Origin: JAGXQV01 sp964451375
GTDB taxonomy: Bacteria > Pseudomonadota > Gammaproteobacteria > Burkholderiales > Sulfuricellaceae
Assembly: GCA_964451375.1 (NCBI GenBank)
Contig: CAYVIN010000001.1
Location: 1-64,000, forward strand
Length of the DNA: 64,000 nucleotides
Direction of reading: 5' to 3'
Part shown: in pieces, positions 1 through 7,429 of the stretch
How the letters are laid out: every line of letters starts with the position of its first letter
How positions within the stretch are numbered: position 1 is the first letter of the stretch
Notes under the pieces: model-generated
What the model was told of the DNA's origin: nothing
The model's input: the letters and a program-made list of their open reading frames with translations, nothing else
Database searches by the model: none
Made by a program: the position numbers and the translations under genes

Positions 1-2
1 GG

Positions 3-200
3 CCGACCTTCGTCGAACGCACCTTCGGCTTCTTCCGCGCCTATTACGAAGTCGTCCCGCGCGGCAAATTCAGCATCGCCTACACGGTGCGCATCAACAA
101 CGCCGGGAGCTTCAGCCTGCCGCCAACCCGCATCGAAGCGATGTACGCGCCGGAGGTGTTTGGGGAATCGCCCAATGGGAATGTGGTGGTGGGGGAGTGA
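3..200 (+). CDS. C-terminal end of bacterial alpha-2-macroglobulin (partial)
   Basis: Only the last 65 residues are in the window; the gene enters from the left edge and stops with TGA at 198-200. The peptide has the sequence around YYEVVPRGKFS, YTVRINNAGSF and LPPTRIEAMYAPE that closes the large bacterial alpha-2-macroglobulin (YfaS/YfhM-type) proteins, where it forms the C-terminal domain. Family members are very large periplasmic or lipid-anchored proteins thought to trap proteases, often next to penicillin-binding protein 1C. Neither the thioester region nor the partner gene can be seen here. The call is by recognition of the conserved C-terminus. Confidence 0.8.
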   Translation, partial: PTFVERTFGFFRAYYEVVPRGKFSIAYTVRINNAGSFSLPPTRIEAMYAPEVFGESPNGNVVVGE

Positions 201-204
201 GGAT

Positions 205-564
205 ATGTTCAAGGATATTGTCTCGCCCATCTGGCTCACCAAGAAATCCGTATGGGGAGTGGTTCTGTTCTTTCAGGTGGCGGCAATTGCCAGTGAATAT
301 GTGATTTACGGCGCACCAAAACTCATCGGGTTCAATCAGTTGGCAATAGGCGACTTGGAGGATTATTTGCAAATCCCAATGACGCTGTTGGTCTTGTTTG
401 GCCCGAGCTTACTTGCAGGCTGGCTTGGTTGGCTCGCGCTAATTCATCCCAATGCCTACGGTTCATCCGGGCCAACCGTCCTGGGCTGTGCTGGGCTTGC
501 TTTATCCGTCGCTACCGGTGCCTATTTGGGTATCTACGTCGCCGTTAATAGCTGGGGTACATAA
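205..564 (+). CDS. Small integral membrane protein of unknown function
   Basis: The 119-residue product begins MFKDIVSPIWLT and has about three hydrophobic stretches (roughly residues 17-32, 55-75 and 90-113), so it is probably an inner-membrane protein with three spans. An in-frame upstream start exists at 160, but it lies inside the preceding macroglobulin gene; ATG 205 starts 5 bases after that stop and is preferred. I recognise no family. The close spacing suggests co-transcription with the macroglobulin gene, but this may simply reflect compactness. Confidence 0.6.
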   Translation: MFKDIVSPIWLTKKSVWGVVLFFQVAAIASEYVIYGAPKLIGFNQLAIGDLEDYLQIPMTLLVLFGPSLLAGWLGWLALIHPNAYGSSGPTVLGCAGLALSVATGAYLGIYVAVNSWGT

Positions 565-654
565 AAATGCGTGGGAGGTGGAACATTCCGGCATCGCCCC
601 GCCTTGTACCAGCTCCGAAAAGCGACCACAATAAGGCACCTTTTTTAGCCTGAA

Positions 655-963
655 ATGAGCCCCAACATGGAACAAGTTCTCGCCAGCCGCTCGGTGAGCA
701 TCACCGAACTCAAACGCAGCCCCAGCGCCGTGCTCGAACAGGCCGGCGACGAACCGGTGGCCGTCCTCAACCATAACCGCCCAGCCGCCTACCTGTTGTC
801 GCCCGAAGTTTATGCGTCGATGCTGGAACGCTTGAACGCCGGTTTGCGCGCCGCGATTCAGGAAGGCATCGACAGCGGCCCCGCCATTTCATCCGAAGCG
901 GTATTTGCCGAACTCGACGCCCGCTACGCCGAACCGACGCCGGCAACAGGCGAAACCCGGTAG
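655..963 (+). CDS. Type II antitoxin, Phd/YefM family
   Basis: This is a 102-residue protein (98 if it starts at ATG 667). Its N-terminus has the Phd/YefM DNA-binding fold signature: VSITELKRSPSAVLEQAG followed by PVAVLNHNRPAAYLL. Such proteins bind their own promoter and neutralise the toxin through a C-terminal tail. The ParE-like toxin gene starts 15 bases downstream, so the two form an operon. No strong Shine-Dalgarno sequence marks either start; 655 is the longest version, while 667 (MEQVLASRS) better matches the usual family start. Confidence 0.85.
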   Translation: MSPNMEQVLASRSVSITELKRSPSAVLEQAGDEPVAVLNHNRPAAYLLSPEVYASMLERLNAGLRAAIQEGIDSGPAISSEAVFAELDARYAEPTPATGETR

Positions 964-978
964 CCAAGGCGCAACCCA

Positions 979-1290
979 ATGGCGCGCCTCACGTTCTCGC
1001 CGAAAGCCCGGCAAGACCTTCTCGACATCGGCGATTACATCGCCAGGGACAGCCGCGCCAAAGCCCGGCGCTTCGTCGGCGAACTCATGGAACAATGCTG
1101 GCGCATCGTACACGCCCCGCTCGGCTACGCCAGCCGCGAAGACCTCGCTCCCGGCCTGCGGATGGCTGCGCTGGATCGCTACGTGATCTTCTTCCGCATC
1201 CTCGACGACACCATCCGCATCGAAAGAGTGCTGCACGGCGCGCGCAACCTGCCCGCCGTGTTTGGGAAGGGCGATCCCACCCCAGATTGA
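979..1290 (+). CDS. Type II toxin, RelE/ParE family
   Basis: The 103-residue protein starts MARLTFSPKARQDLLDIGDYI, typical of ParE/RelE toxins, with the later RYVIFFRILDD and IERVLHGARNL segments that form the central sheet and last strand. ParE members poison DNA gyrase and RelE members cleave ribosome-bound mRNA; the sequence alone is closer to ParE-like proteins. It follows its Phd/YefM-type antitoxin by 15 bases. Length and conserved regions look intact, so the locus may be functional. Confidence 0.88.
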   Translation: MARLTFSPKARQDLLDIGDYIARDSRAKARRFVGELMEQCWRIVHAPLGYASREDLAPGLRMAALDRYVIFFRILDDTIRIERVLHGARNLPAVFGKGDPTPD

Positions 1291-1304
1291 CGGGGCAGGA
1301 ATAC

Positions 1305-1400
1305 ATGTCTATTACGATATCGAAAATGAAGCACGGGAAAACAGTTCAAATCGTCGCCGTGGTAAAGTCCGGTTTTCCGCGAGAGACCAATGGCTTATGA
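1305..1400 (+). CDS. 31-residue ORF coupled to DUF2283 gene (possible remnant)
   Basis: A short ORF (MSITISKMKHGKT...) is preceded by a good ribosome binding site (GGGGCAGGA, 5 bases from ATG), and its TGA overlaps the ATG of the next gene as ATGA. DUF2283 genes often follow a DUF4258 toxin-like gene; this may be a decayed stub of such a gene or a short coupling leader. I recognise no family in the peptide itself. Confidence 0.35.
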   Translation: MSITISKMKHGKTVQIVAVVKSGFPRETNGL

Positions 1401-1675
1401 AACTGGAATTTGACCCGGCGGCGAATGCCGCCTATTTTGAAATTTTCGACGCGGAAATCGAAAGCACCCGCGAAATCGAACCTGGCATCATCGCCGATCT
1501 GGATGCCGACGGGCGGATTGTCGGGATCGAGGTGCTTTGCAAACCCGCAACAACTCCCACAAAAACCTCGGAAGTACGGGTGCTCAGTCGCGCAGGGGTA
1601 TTGAGCAATGATTTTCCCGATGACATTGACGACTCCGATTGGGGCGTTAATGCGCCGCGAGATTCGCTGGAATGA
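1397..1675 (+). CDS. DUF2283 domain protein
   Basis: The 92-residue product begins MKLEFDPAANAAYFEIFDAEI and continues with REIEPGIIADLDADGRIVGIEVL, the diagnostic core of DUF2283. Members are small proteins found beside DUF4258 or PIN genes and are thought to act as antitoxin-like partners; biochemical function is not established. ATG 1397 overlaps the stop of the upstream mini-ORF, and its own stop overlaps the ATG of the downstream PIN gene, so all three would be translationally coupled. Upstream in-frame starts would remove the typical family N-terminus. Confidence 0.8.
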   Translation: MKLEFDPAANAAYFEIFDAEIESTREIEPGIIADLDADGRIVGIEVLCKPATTPTKTSEVRVLSRAGVLSNDFPDDIDDSDWGVNAPRDSLE

Positions 1676-1803
1676 ACCGCTATCTCCTTGACACCAACGC
1701 CTGCATCACTTGGCTGAGGAACGACAAGCCCTTTGTTCGACGTGTGGTGTGTGCCGGAGGTGACCATGTTTTCCTCTTCGCTTCGGTCACGGCAAAGTCG
1801 TAG
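1672..1803 (+). pseudogene. Truncated PIN-domain (VapC-like) toxin gene
   Basis: Starting at the ATGA overlap with DUF2283, the reading frame gives MNRYLLDTNACITWLRNDK, a textbook VapC N-terminus containing the first acidic metal ligand (LDTN). It ends at TAG after 43 residues, where an intact PIN protein runs to about 130 and supplies three or four further acidic residues. No continuation was found in the other frames downstream. The gene is therefore a broken toxin, and the DUF2283 gene may be an antitoxin that has lost its partner. Confidence 0.7.
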
Positions 1804-1892
1804 TTTGAAAAAACACTGGGCGGAATACAGTGCGGTTAAAGGTAAGAATTTGCCCCCATGGCATTTTGTAACTTTTCGCGAGGAATCAATCA

Positions 1893-2636
1893 ATGTTCGA
1901 GTTTGATCCAAAGTTAACTTGGTCAACGATAGTTCAGGCACTCGGATTCTTTGGCGCGATTGGCACTGCGATCTACCAATTGAAGAAGCAGCGTGATCTG
2001 CAATATGAAAGATATAAAACCGAATTGAAGCTGAAGGTTTATGAAAAGCTCGCTGAAGATATTGAAAACAGTTCTCCCGCTGGTATCGCAACTTCGCTCC
2101 ACATCATTTGCGGAGGATTAGACGATGCGAGAAAGAAGATAGTTGAGCGTGGCAAATACGTTCCTCCGCCATTTTCGCCAGACAGCATCAACAATGATTA
2201 CCGTGAAGTGCTTTCAAAGCTATTGAAGGTTGCCGGCACTATCGAAAAGTACGAAATCATTTCACCAAACCTACCACTATTTCGCGAAGTCCTAGTAAAG
2301 AAGATTCGCGAGCTATCAAACGCATATATGCCGCTGATCAATATTCTGCCCTATGTATTACTCTCCGAAAAAGGGATCAATGAGGCGGACAAGCTAATGA
2401 TTTTTCAGGATGCCGATGTCAAGGTTCTGGAAGAAAGAATCGCCTCATTCTCTAACATTGCTTGGGACATTACCGGTTTCTTGTCTGACATCCAAGTTGA
2501 GATGCAGAATTCACTACTAGGTGCCTTCTTTGATCGGAAATTGCCTACCAGAGTGCCGAAGACGCAAGGGCTCCTAGTACTTACGTCTGAGAACGAGGCT
2601 ATGCTACGAAAAGCGAAGGACTATCTCAATGAATAA
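1893..2636 (+). CDS. Membrane-anchored protein of unknown function
   Basis: The 247-residue product starts MFEFDPKLTWSTIVQALGFFGAIGTAIYQL, with one hydrophobic N-terminal helix (about residues 10-27) followed by a charged KKQRDLQYERYKTELKLKVYEKL helix and a mostly helical cytoplasmic body. This layout is common in small single-pass proteins of accessory regions, but I do not recognise a family. Base composition is clearly more AT-rich than the flanking genes, which suggests horizontal acquisition. It stands alone between TA loci. Confidence 0.6.
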   Translation: MFEFDPKLTWSTIVQALGFFGAIGTAIYQLKKQRDLQYERYKTELKLKVYEKLAEDIENSSPAGIATSLHIICGGLDDARKKIVERGKYVPPPFSPDSINNDYREVLSKLLKVAGTIEKYEIISPNLPLFREVLVKKIRELSNAYMPLINILPYVLLSEKGINEADKLMIFQDADVKVLEERIASFSNIAWDITGFLSDIQVEMQNSLLGAFFDRKLPTRVPKTQGLLVLTSENEAMLRKAKDYLNE

Positions 2637-2934
2637 CGAGCAAGGGTGCAATAGCCACCGGGCATTGCGCCGGATGCAACTGCGTGACCACACCGAACAG
2701 ACTACGGCTTACTTGAACTATTTCCCTTATCAATCAACGCAATTTGGATTCTCTATGCCAACCCGCGTAAGGCGCAATCGTTATTGCTCCGTATGAAACA
2801 TGCCGCGAAGATTGCCGTTGCCGTGTCTCCACCATCGCATTGGTGCAATGCGCTATCGCTTATTACATTCTACGGCGCTCTACATAATCAAAATGCGTCA
2901 GCCCACCGGACACCTAGTTTTTTAAGGAGTACCC
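2637..2934 (+). other. Intergenic region without convincing gene
   Basis: About 300 bases between the membrane-protein gene and the UPF0175 antitoxin gene. It holds scattered degenerate copies of a motif resembling GGCGCAAT/ATTGCGCC, such as near 2645-2675 and 2765-2795, as often seen in betaproteobacterial intergenic repeats. The short ORFs here have no recognisable product. A ribosome binding site AAGGAGT lies just before 2935. Confidence 0.4.
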
Positions 2935-3189
2935 ATGCGCAACATCATCGAAATCGAATGCCCACCGGAACTGTTGATTGGCCTGCACACCAATGCCGAG
3001 CAGTTTGCGGAGCGGATCAAGCGCGAAGCGGCTTATGGGCTGTTTCGCGACGGCGCTATCTCCTCCGGCGTCGCGGCGCGCTGGCTGGGTGTGCCGCGCA
3101 CCCATTTCCTGCTCGATGCGATGCGTCACGGGGCGACGCTGCTGGATGACTCAGACGATGATTTTCGCCGCGAGACGAGCTTGCCGTGA
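2935..3189 (+). CDS. UPF0175 family antitoxin
   Basis: The 84-residue protein contains the UPF0175 helix-turn-helix region LFRDGAISSGVAARWLGVPRTHFLLDAMRHG. UPF0175 proteins are usually encoded directly before DUF3368 PIN-type toxins and are treated as their antitoxins. That arrangement holds here, with a 4-base ATGA overlap at 3186-3189. The start ATG is 6 bases downstream of an AAGGAG ribosome binding site. The acidic tail (DDSDDDF) probably contacts the toxin, by analogy with other antitoxins. Confidence 0.85.
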   Translation: MRNIIEIECPPELLIGLHTNAEQFAERIKREAAYGLFRDGAISSGVAARWLGVPRTHFLLDAMRHGATLLDDSDDDFRRETSLP

Positions 3190-3665
3190 AAGTCTTTTCC
3201 AATACGACGCCGTTTATCGCACTGGCTTCCATTGACCGGCTCGACCTGCTGCCGACGATATTTGGTCAAATTCATGTCGCCGAGGAAGTTATTGAGGAAT
3301 GCGCCGCCGGGGGGATGATTGCTGTGCCGCCACTGCGCCAGTTTGACTGGGTAGTTCCCGTCAAAAGCCCGACTTTCCAGACCCCACATATCCTGCTTGA
3401 ACTCGACAAAGGTGAGAAAGCAACGTTATTGGCGGCGCTTGCGGACAATGCCGATTTGGTGCTGATCGACGAAAAAATCGGGCGAAACGTGGCGGAGTAC
3501 GTGGGGCTCAAGGTAACGGGGACATTGGGTGTTTTGTTGAAAGCCCATAAGACTGAATTGATTCCGTCCTTTCGCGGCGCAGTTCAAGAAATGCTTGCCC
3601 AAGGCATTTACTACAACATGGCGCTCATCGAGCGGCTTGCCGCTACAGTTGGAGAGCAGCTTTAG
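3186..3665 (+). CDS. DUF3368 PIN-like toxin
   Basis: The 159-residue protein begins MKVFSNTTPFIALASIDRLDLLPTIFG, the DUF3368 hallmark (SNTTP in place of the usual DTN of PIN proteins), and has further acidic motifs at ELDKGE and LVLIDEK plus GTLGVLLKAHK. DUF3368 proteins are putative PIN-fold ribonucleases paired with UPF0175 antitoxins. The start overlaps the antitoxin stop, so translation is coupled. Full family length suggests the toxin is intact. Confidence 0.85.
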   Translation: MKVFSNTTPFIALASIDRLDLLPTIFGQIHVAEEVIEECAAGGMIAVPPLRQFDWVVPVKSPTFQTPHILLELDKGEKATLLAALADNADLVLIDEKIGRNVAEYVGLKVTGTLGVLLKAHKTELIPSFRGAVQEMLAQGIYYNMALIERLAATVGEQL

Positions 3666-3684
3666 GTCGGTACAGGCAAACATC

Positions 3685-3969
3685 ATGACTAAAGCATTCG
3701 ATAGCATTGCGCAGGGGCTTCAGGAAGCGATTGCCCTTAATCAGGGCGAAAACATCGCTGCACAAACCCACCGCCCGGCGGAGATCGACGTGGCGCAACT
3801 GCGTCGCAGTCTGGGCCTGACCCAATTGGAGTTTGCCGCCAAGTTCTGCATCAGCCTCGGCACACTGCGGCATTGGGAGCGCGGCGACCGAGTACCTCAT
3901 GGGCCGGCGCTCGCTTTGCCGCATGTGGTCGCCAAGGAACCTCAGGCGGTGCTCAGAGCATTGAGCTGA
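3685..3969 (+). CDS. Orphan HigA-like XRE antitoxin/regulator
   Basis: This 94-residue protein has a C-terminal helix-turn-helix (IDVAQLRRSLGLTQLEFAAKFCISLGTLRHWERGDR) like that of HigA-2/NadS-type antitoxins, which also end with a short segment such as PEAVLRALS. HigA-2 genes normally follow a HigB toxin gene; here the preceding gene, 19 bases upstream, is the DUF3368 toxin, so it is either orphaned or regulates its neighbours. The start at 3685 is preferred over 3595, which lies inside the upstream gene. Confidence 0.75.
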   Translation: MTKAFDSIAQGLQEAIALNQGENIAAQTHRPAEIDVAQLRRSLGLTQLEFAAKFCISLGTLRHWERGDRVPHGPALALPHVVAKEPQAVLRALS

Positions 3970-4050
3970 TCCTTCATGCAAAGCCCAATTTGCCGCTTCT
4001 CCGTGCAGGTATTACAATAAATCAACCGGTAATACCCAAGGAGATTTCCC

Positions 4051-4290
4051 ATGTCCACCACGCTCACCAGCAAGGGTCAAGTCACTATTCCCAAGCAGAT
4101 ACGCGATTCTTTGAACCTGGTTCCCGGATGCACGGTGGATTTCGCCGTCAACCGCGATGGCGAAATCGTGATCCACAAGGCCGCCGCGACCCTCAGCCGT
4201 CAGCCTGACCGATTCGAGGCGGCGCGCGGCAGGGCCGACATCAAGTGGCGTACTGACGATCTGATGGCCTTGTTGCGCGGCGAAGAATAG
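4051..4290 (+). CDS. AbrB/SpoVT family antitoxin (VapB-like)
   Basis: The 79-residue protein starts MSTTLTSKGQVTIPKQIRDSLNLVPG, the swapped-hairpin AbrB DNA-binding motif, followed by VDFAVNRDGEIVIHKA. Such proteins act as antitoxins to PIN toxins and autorepress their operon. The C-terminal ADIKWRTDDLMALLRGEE segment is the usual toxin-binding peptide. Its stop TAG shares one base with the GTG start of the following PIN toxin. A ribosome binding site AAGGAG precedes ATG 4051. Confidence 0.9.
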   Translation: MSTTLTSKGQVTIPKQIRDSLNLVPGCTVDFAVNRDGEIVIHKAAATLSRQPDRFEAARGRADIKWRTDDLMALLRGEE

Positions 4291-4706
4291 TGCTGCTGGT
4301 CGATACCAACGTGCTGGTGGATGTTCTGGAGGATGACCCGGAATGGGCCGACTGGTCTATCCGCCAATTGCGCGCCCACTCGAAAATTCATCGGCTGGTG
4401 ATCAACCCGGTGATTTATGCGGAACTGTCGCTGACGTTTTCTACCATGGAAGCGCTGGATCAGACGCTGGACGGCCTGGGCCTGGCAATTATGGAAATTC
4501 CGCGCCCGGCGCTGTTTCTCGCGGGTAAGGCGTTCGTGCGCTACCGCCGGCAAGGAGGACAAAAGAGCAATGTCCTTGGCGATTTTTTCATCGGCGCCCA
4601 CGCTGCCGTGGCCGCTTATCCGCTGCTGACGCGGGATGCGCGGCGCTATGCCACTTATTTTCCCAGTGTGGCGTTGATTACTCCTGGCCTATCTTCCGAA
4701 AAATGA
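4290..4706 (+). CDS. PIN-domain ribonuclease toxin (VapC-like)
   Basis: The 138-residue PIN protein has the ordered acidic positions expected for the active site: LLVDTNVLVDVLE near the N-terminus, YAELS around residue 50, LGDFFIGAHA around residue 95, and LLTRDARRY near the end. PIN toxins cleave tRNA or rRNA in a metal-dependent manner. The gene begins with GTG overlapping the stop of the AbrB antitoxin (TAGTG). The operon looks complete. Confidence 0.9.
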   Translation: MLLVDTNVLVDVLEDDPEWADWSIRQLRAHSKIHRLVINPVIYAELSLTFSTMEALDQTLDGLGLAIMEIPRPALFLAGKAFVRYRRQGGQKSNVLGDFFIGAHAAVAAYPLLTRDARRYATYFPSVALITPGLSSEK

Positions 4707-4722
4707 AGGTTTAGAGGTGATC

Positions 4723-5208
4723 TCAATAATCGTGCTTTTCCGCGAGCATCATTGAGAGGAATACGTTGGTGTTGCGCAGGCGCGTGGAGAGGATGCGGGC
4801 CAGGTTGCGATAGAGTTTTTCGCGTCCACCCACGGACATTTGCGCGATGTGGTCGCGGTTGATTTCGAGGACGGCGCAATCGGTGTCGGCGCGCACCGAG
4901 GCGGAGCGGATCAGATTTTCGATGATGGCCATTTCGCCGAAAATTTCGTAAGTTCCCAGGTAGGTGACTTCGACGGCATGGCCGTCGGAGGTTTCTTTCA
5001 TGACCGAAACCCGCCCTGACCAGACGATGAACATTGAGTCGCCCAGTTCGCTTTCCCGCAGGATGTATTCCCCGGCCAAAAAGGATTTTTTGCTGGCGTT
5101 GGCGACGAGCTTGAACAGGTCGTCCACGCTCAGTTCGTCGAACAGGGGTTTCTGTTGCACCAGTTTCTTCAGGAAATCATTGGTGTCCTGAGAATGGAAA
5201 TCCAGCAT
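4723..5208 (-). CDS. Cyclic nucleotide-binding domain protein
   Basis: The 161-residue protein is essentially one cNMP-binding beta-barrel: FLAGEYILRESELGDSMFIVWSGRVSV, then YLGTYEIFGEMAIIENLIRSASVRADTDCAVLEINR, which covers the phosphate-binding cassette (FGEMA...RSASVRA). It lacks a C-terminal helix-turn-helix, so it is not a CRP-type transcription factor. The C-terminal helix (LYRNLARILSTRLRNTN) is typical of stand-alone members. A ribosome binding site AAAGGCG precedes ATG 5208. The gene is convergent with the AbrB/PIN operon. Confidence 0.85.
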   Translation of the reverse strand: MLDFHSQDTNDFLKKLVQQKPLFDELSVDDLFKLVANASKKSFLAGEYILRESELGDSMFIVWSGRVSVMKETSDGHAVEVTYLGTYEIFGEMAIIENLIRSASVRADTDCAVLEINRDHIAQMSVGGREKLYRNLARILSTRLRNTNVFLSMMLAEKHDY

Positions 5209-5412
5209 GTTGTCGCCTTTTCAAGGTTGTTTCGCTAGCCACGGTTGCGCGAGTTGCGGGACGGGAATTTCCTGACCATTCAGCCGGGCGATGCTTGAGG
5301 AGGTTGAATATTACCCGCATCGCGTTTGATTCGGCAAAATCGTTAGGCGCGCCGTGTTTTTCGGCGGTGTGGATGGCATCATAAACATCCGTTTTTTTTA
5401 CTGGAGACCACT

Positions 5413-5784
5413 ATGAAACCCAACCCCGTTGGCTGGTTTGAAATTTACGTGCAGGACATGACGCGCGCCCGGCAATTTTACGAATCGGTGTTCCAGACGA
5501 CGCTGGAAAAGCTGAATACGCCGGATATGGAGATGTGGGCGTTTCCGATGGACGCCAATCAATGGGGGGCGTGTGGCTCACTGGTGAAAATGGCCGGGGT
5601 TCCGTCGGGCGGCAATAGCGTGCTGGTGTATTTCAGTTGCGAGGATTGCGCGGTCGAGGAAAAACGGGTCGCGGAATTCGGCGGACGTGTCGAGCGCAGC
5701 AAGTTTTCGATAGGGCAGTACGGCTTTATTTCGCTGGTGCTCGATACCGAGGGGAATATGCTCGGGCTGCATTCGCGGCGCTAA
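5413..5784 (+). CDS. VOC family (glyoxalase/bleomycin-resistance-like) protein
   Basis: The 123-residue protein has the paired beta-alpha-beta-beta-beta VOC units: NPVGWFEIYVQDMTRARQFYESVF at the N-terminus and VLVYFSCEDCAVEEKRVAEFGGRVERSKFSIG followed by FISLVLDTEGNMLGLHS at the C-terminus. Family members are metal-dependent dioxygenases, isomerases or binding proteins; the substrate cannot be inferred. It is preceded by a GGAGA ribosome binding site and overlaps the convergent AmrS stop by 3 bases at 5781-5784. Confidence 0.88.
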   Translation: MKPNPVGWFEIYVQDMTRARQFYESVFQTTLEKLNTPDMEMWAFPMDANQWGACGSLVKMAGVPSGGNSVLVYFSCEDCAVEEKRVAEFGGRVERSKFSIGQYGFISLVLDTEGNMLGLHSRR

Positions 5785-6878
5785 GCGCGGCCTGGATGCG
5801 GAGCGTTCCGCTGGATGAGCAGTGGGATGCGCCGCGCGCCGAAAGCGCCCTGGTAGGGCTGGTAACGGCCCGCTATGGTTGCGCCGCAATCGGGACAGCC
5901 GCCTTGCGGCGTGAGGCGGTAGTCGAGGATGTCGTACCAGTCCCGGACGATCAGCGCGCTTCGGCAGGATGGGCAATACGTGGTGTCGCCGTCGCGGTCG
6001 TGGACGTTGCCGGTATAGACGTAATTCAGCCCTGCGCGGCGGGCGATGTGGCGGGCGCGCTGGAGGGTGGCCGGCGGGGTGGGGGGAATGTCGGTCATTT
6101 TGTAGTCGGGGTGAAATGCCGAGAAATGCAGCGGCACGTCCGGCCCCAGTTCCTGGCGCACCCATCGCGTTAGCGCGGTGAGTTCCTCGTCTGAATCGTT
6201 TTTGCCGGGAATCAGCAGGGTGGTGATTTCCAGCCACACCGAAGTTTCCTTGACCAGATATATCAGGGTGTCGAGCGCCGGCTGAAGGTGGCTGCCGGTG
6301 AGCTTGAAATAGAATTCGTCGGTGAAGGCTTTCAGATCGACATTGGCGGCGTCCATGCCGGCGTAGAATTCGCGCCGCGCTGTGTCGTGCATGTAGCCGT
6401 TGGTGACCGCTACGGTCTTGATGTCCAGGGCGTGACAGGCTGCCGCCGTATCCAGCGCGTATTCGGCAAACACCACCGGGTCGTTGTAGGTGAAAGCCAC
6501 GCTTTTACAGCCGTGGGCTTGGGCGGCGGCGGCGATGTCCTGCGGCGAAGCGGTGTCGCATAAACGATCCATGTCGCGCGATTTGCTCATGTCCCAGTTC
6601 TGGCAAAATTTGCAGGCGAGGTTGCAGCCCGCCGTGCCGAAGGAGAGGATGCTGGTACCGGGGTAAAAATGGTTGAGCGGCTTTTTTTCGATGGGGTCGA
6701 TACAAAACCCGGAGGAACGCCCATACGTGGTCAATACCATCTTCCCGCCGCTGTTCTGGCGCACGAAACACGCGCCGCGCTGCCCGTCGTGCAACTTGCA
6801 GTCGCGTGGACAGAGGTCGCACTGGAGGGTGGCCGCGTCGAGTGTGTGCCACCAGCGCGCCGGGTAATCGCCGTTCAC
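5781..6878 (-). CDS. amrS: AmmeMemoRadiSam system radical SAM enzyme (AmrS)
   Basis: This 365-residue radical SAM protein carries the cluster motif GCNLACKFCQNWD, preceded by CDLCPRDCKL and followed by family features CKSVAFTYNDPVVFAEY and SAFHPDYKM. The C-terminal CPSC...CPDCG cysteines suggest an extra zinc or iron site. It belongs to the AmmeMemoRadiSam system, whose reaction is unknown; the enzyme is often mis-annotated as pyruvate formate-lyase activase. I choose GTG 6878, which overlaps the stop of AmrA as GTGA and has GGGGGAG just upstream; the longer ATG at 7013 lies deep inside AmrA. Confidence 0.9.
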   Translation of the reverse strand: MNGDYPARWWHTLDAATLQCDLCPRDCKLHDGQRGACFVRQNSGGKMVLTTYGRSSGFCIDPIEKKPLNHFYPGTSILSFGTAGCNLACKFCQNWDMSKSRDMDRLCDTASPQDIAAAAQAHGCKSVAFTYNDPVVFAEYALDTAAACHALDIKTVAVTNGYMHDTARREFYAGMDAANVDLKAFTDEFYFKLTGSHLQPALDTLIYLVKETSVWLEITTLLIPGKNDSDEELTALTRWVRQELGPDVPLHFSAFHPDYKMTDIPPTPPATLQRARHIARRAGLNYVYTGNVHDRDGDTTYCPSCRSALIVRDWYDILDYRLTPQGGCPDCGATIAGRYQPYQGAFGARRIPLLIQRNAPHPGRA

Positions 6879-7429
6879 GAGTTCTCCCCCTCTTTCCACT
6901 TGGTTACCGTGTAGCGGTAAAGTTTGATTCCCTCCGCCCAGAATGTGCCCGGCAGTCCGGCCTTGCGTTTGAGATGGGCAAAAAAGTCGCGCGGTTCCGG
7001 GAGTTGTTCCCACACCTGGGGAAGAAAGGTGCCGCGTTCCCAGCCGTATTCCAGCAATACCCCATCAGTGCCGGGGCGCAACTGGCGGATGGCGTCTTCT
7101 TCGTCGCGAAAGTCGATGGGTTGCATGGGAGAGAGCAGCGATACTTCGACCCGGGTGCGCGCCAGTTCATCCGCTGTCAGCGGCGCAAAGCGCGGGTCGC
7201 GGAAAGCGGCGGCCAGGGCATTGGTTTTCACGTCCTCGCGGAGCGGGCGGTGCGCCTCCAGACTGCCGATGCAGCCGCGCAATTCACCATTCTGGGTGAG
7301 CGTGACGAAGGTCGCGCCGGGGCTGTCCAGCCACGCCGGGCTTGCGTCGGCTGCGACGGTTTTGCCGAGTTGCCGGGCAATTGCGGCGCGGGCGATGGCG
7401 AGCAGGATTTTCCCTTGTTCAGCGGACAT
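6875..7429 (-). CDS. amrA: AmmeMemoRadiSam system protein A (AMMECR1 domain)
   Basis: The 184-residue protein has the AMMECR1 fold signature: ATFVTLTQNGELRGCIGSLEAHRPLREDVKTNALAAAFRDPRFAPL, then VEVSLLSPMQPIDF and DGVLLEYGWERGTFLPQVWEQLP. The RGCIG motif is the near-invariant AMMECR1 hexapeptide region. Human AMMECR1 is linked to a contiguous gene syndrome; bacterial function is unknown but is tied to AmrB and AmrS. Start 7429 is set by AGGAGA upstream; it lies inside the end of amrB (11-base overlap). Confidence 0.92.
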   Translation of the reverse strand: MSAEQGKILLAIARAAIARQLGKTVAADASPAWLDSPGATFVTLTQNGELRGCIGSLEAHRPLREDVKTNALAAAFRDPRFAPLTADELARTRVEVSLLSPMQPIDFRDEEDAIRQLRPGTDGVLLEYGWERGTFLPQVWEQLPEPRDFFAHLKRKAGLPGTFWAEGIKLYRYTVTKWKEGENS

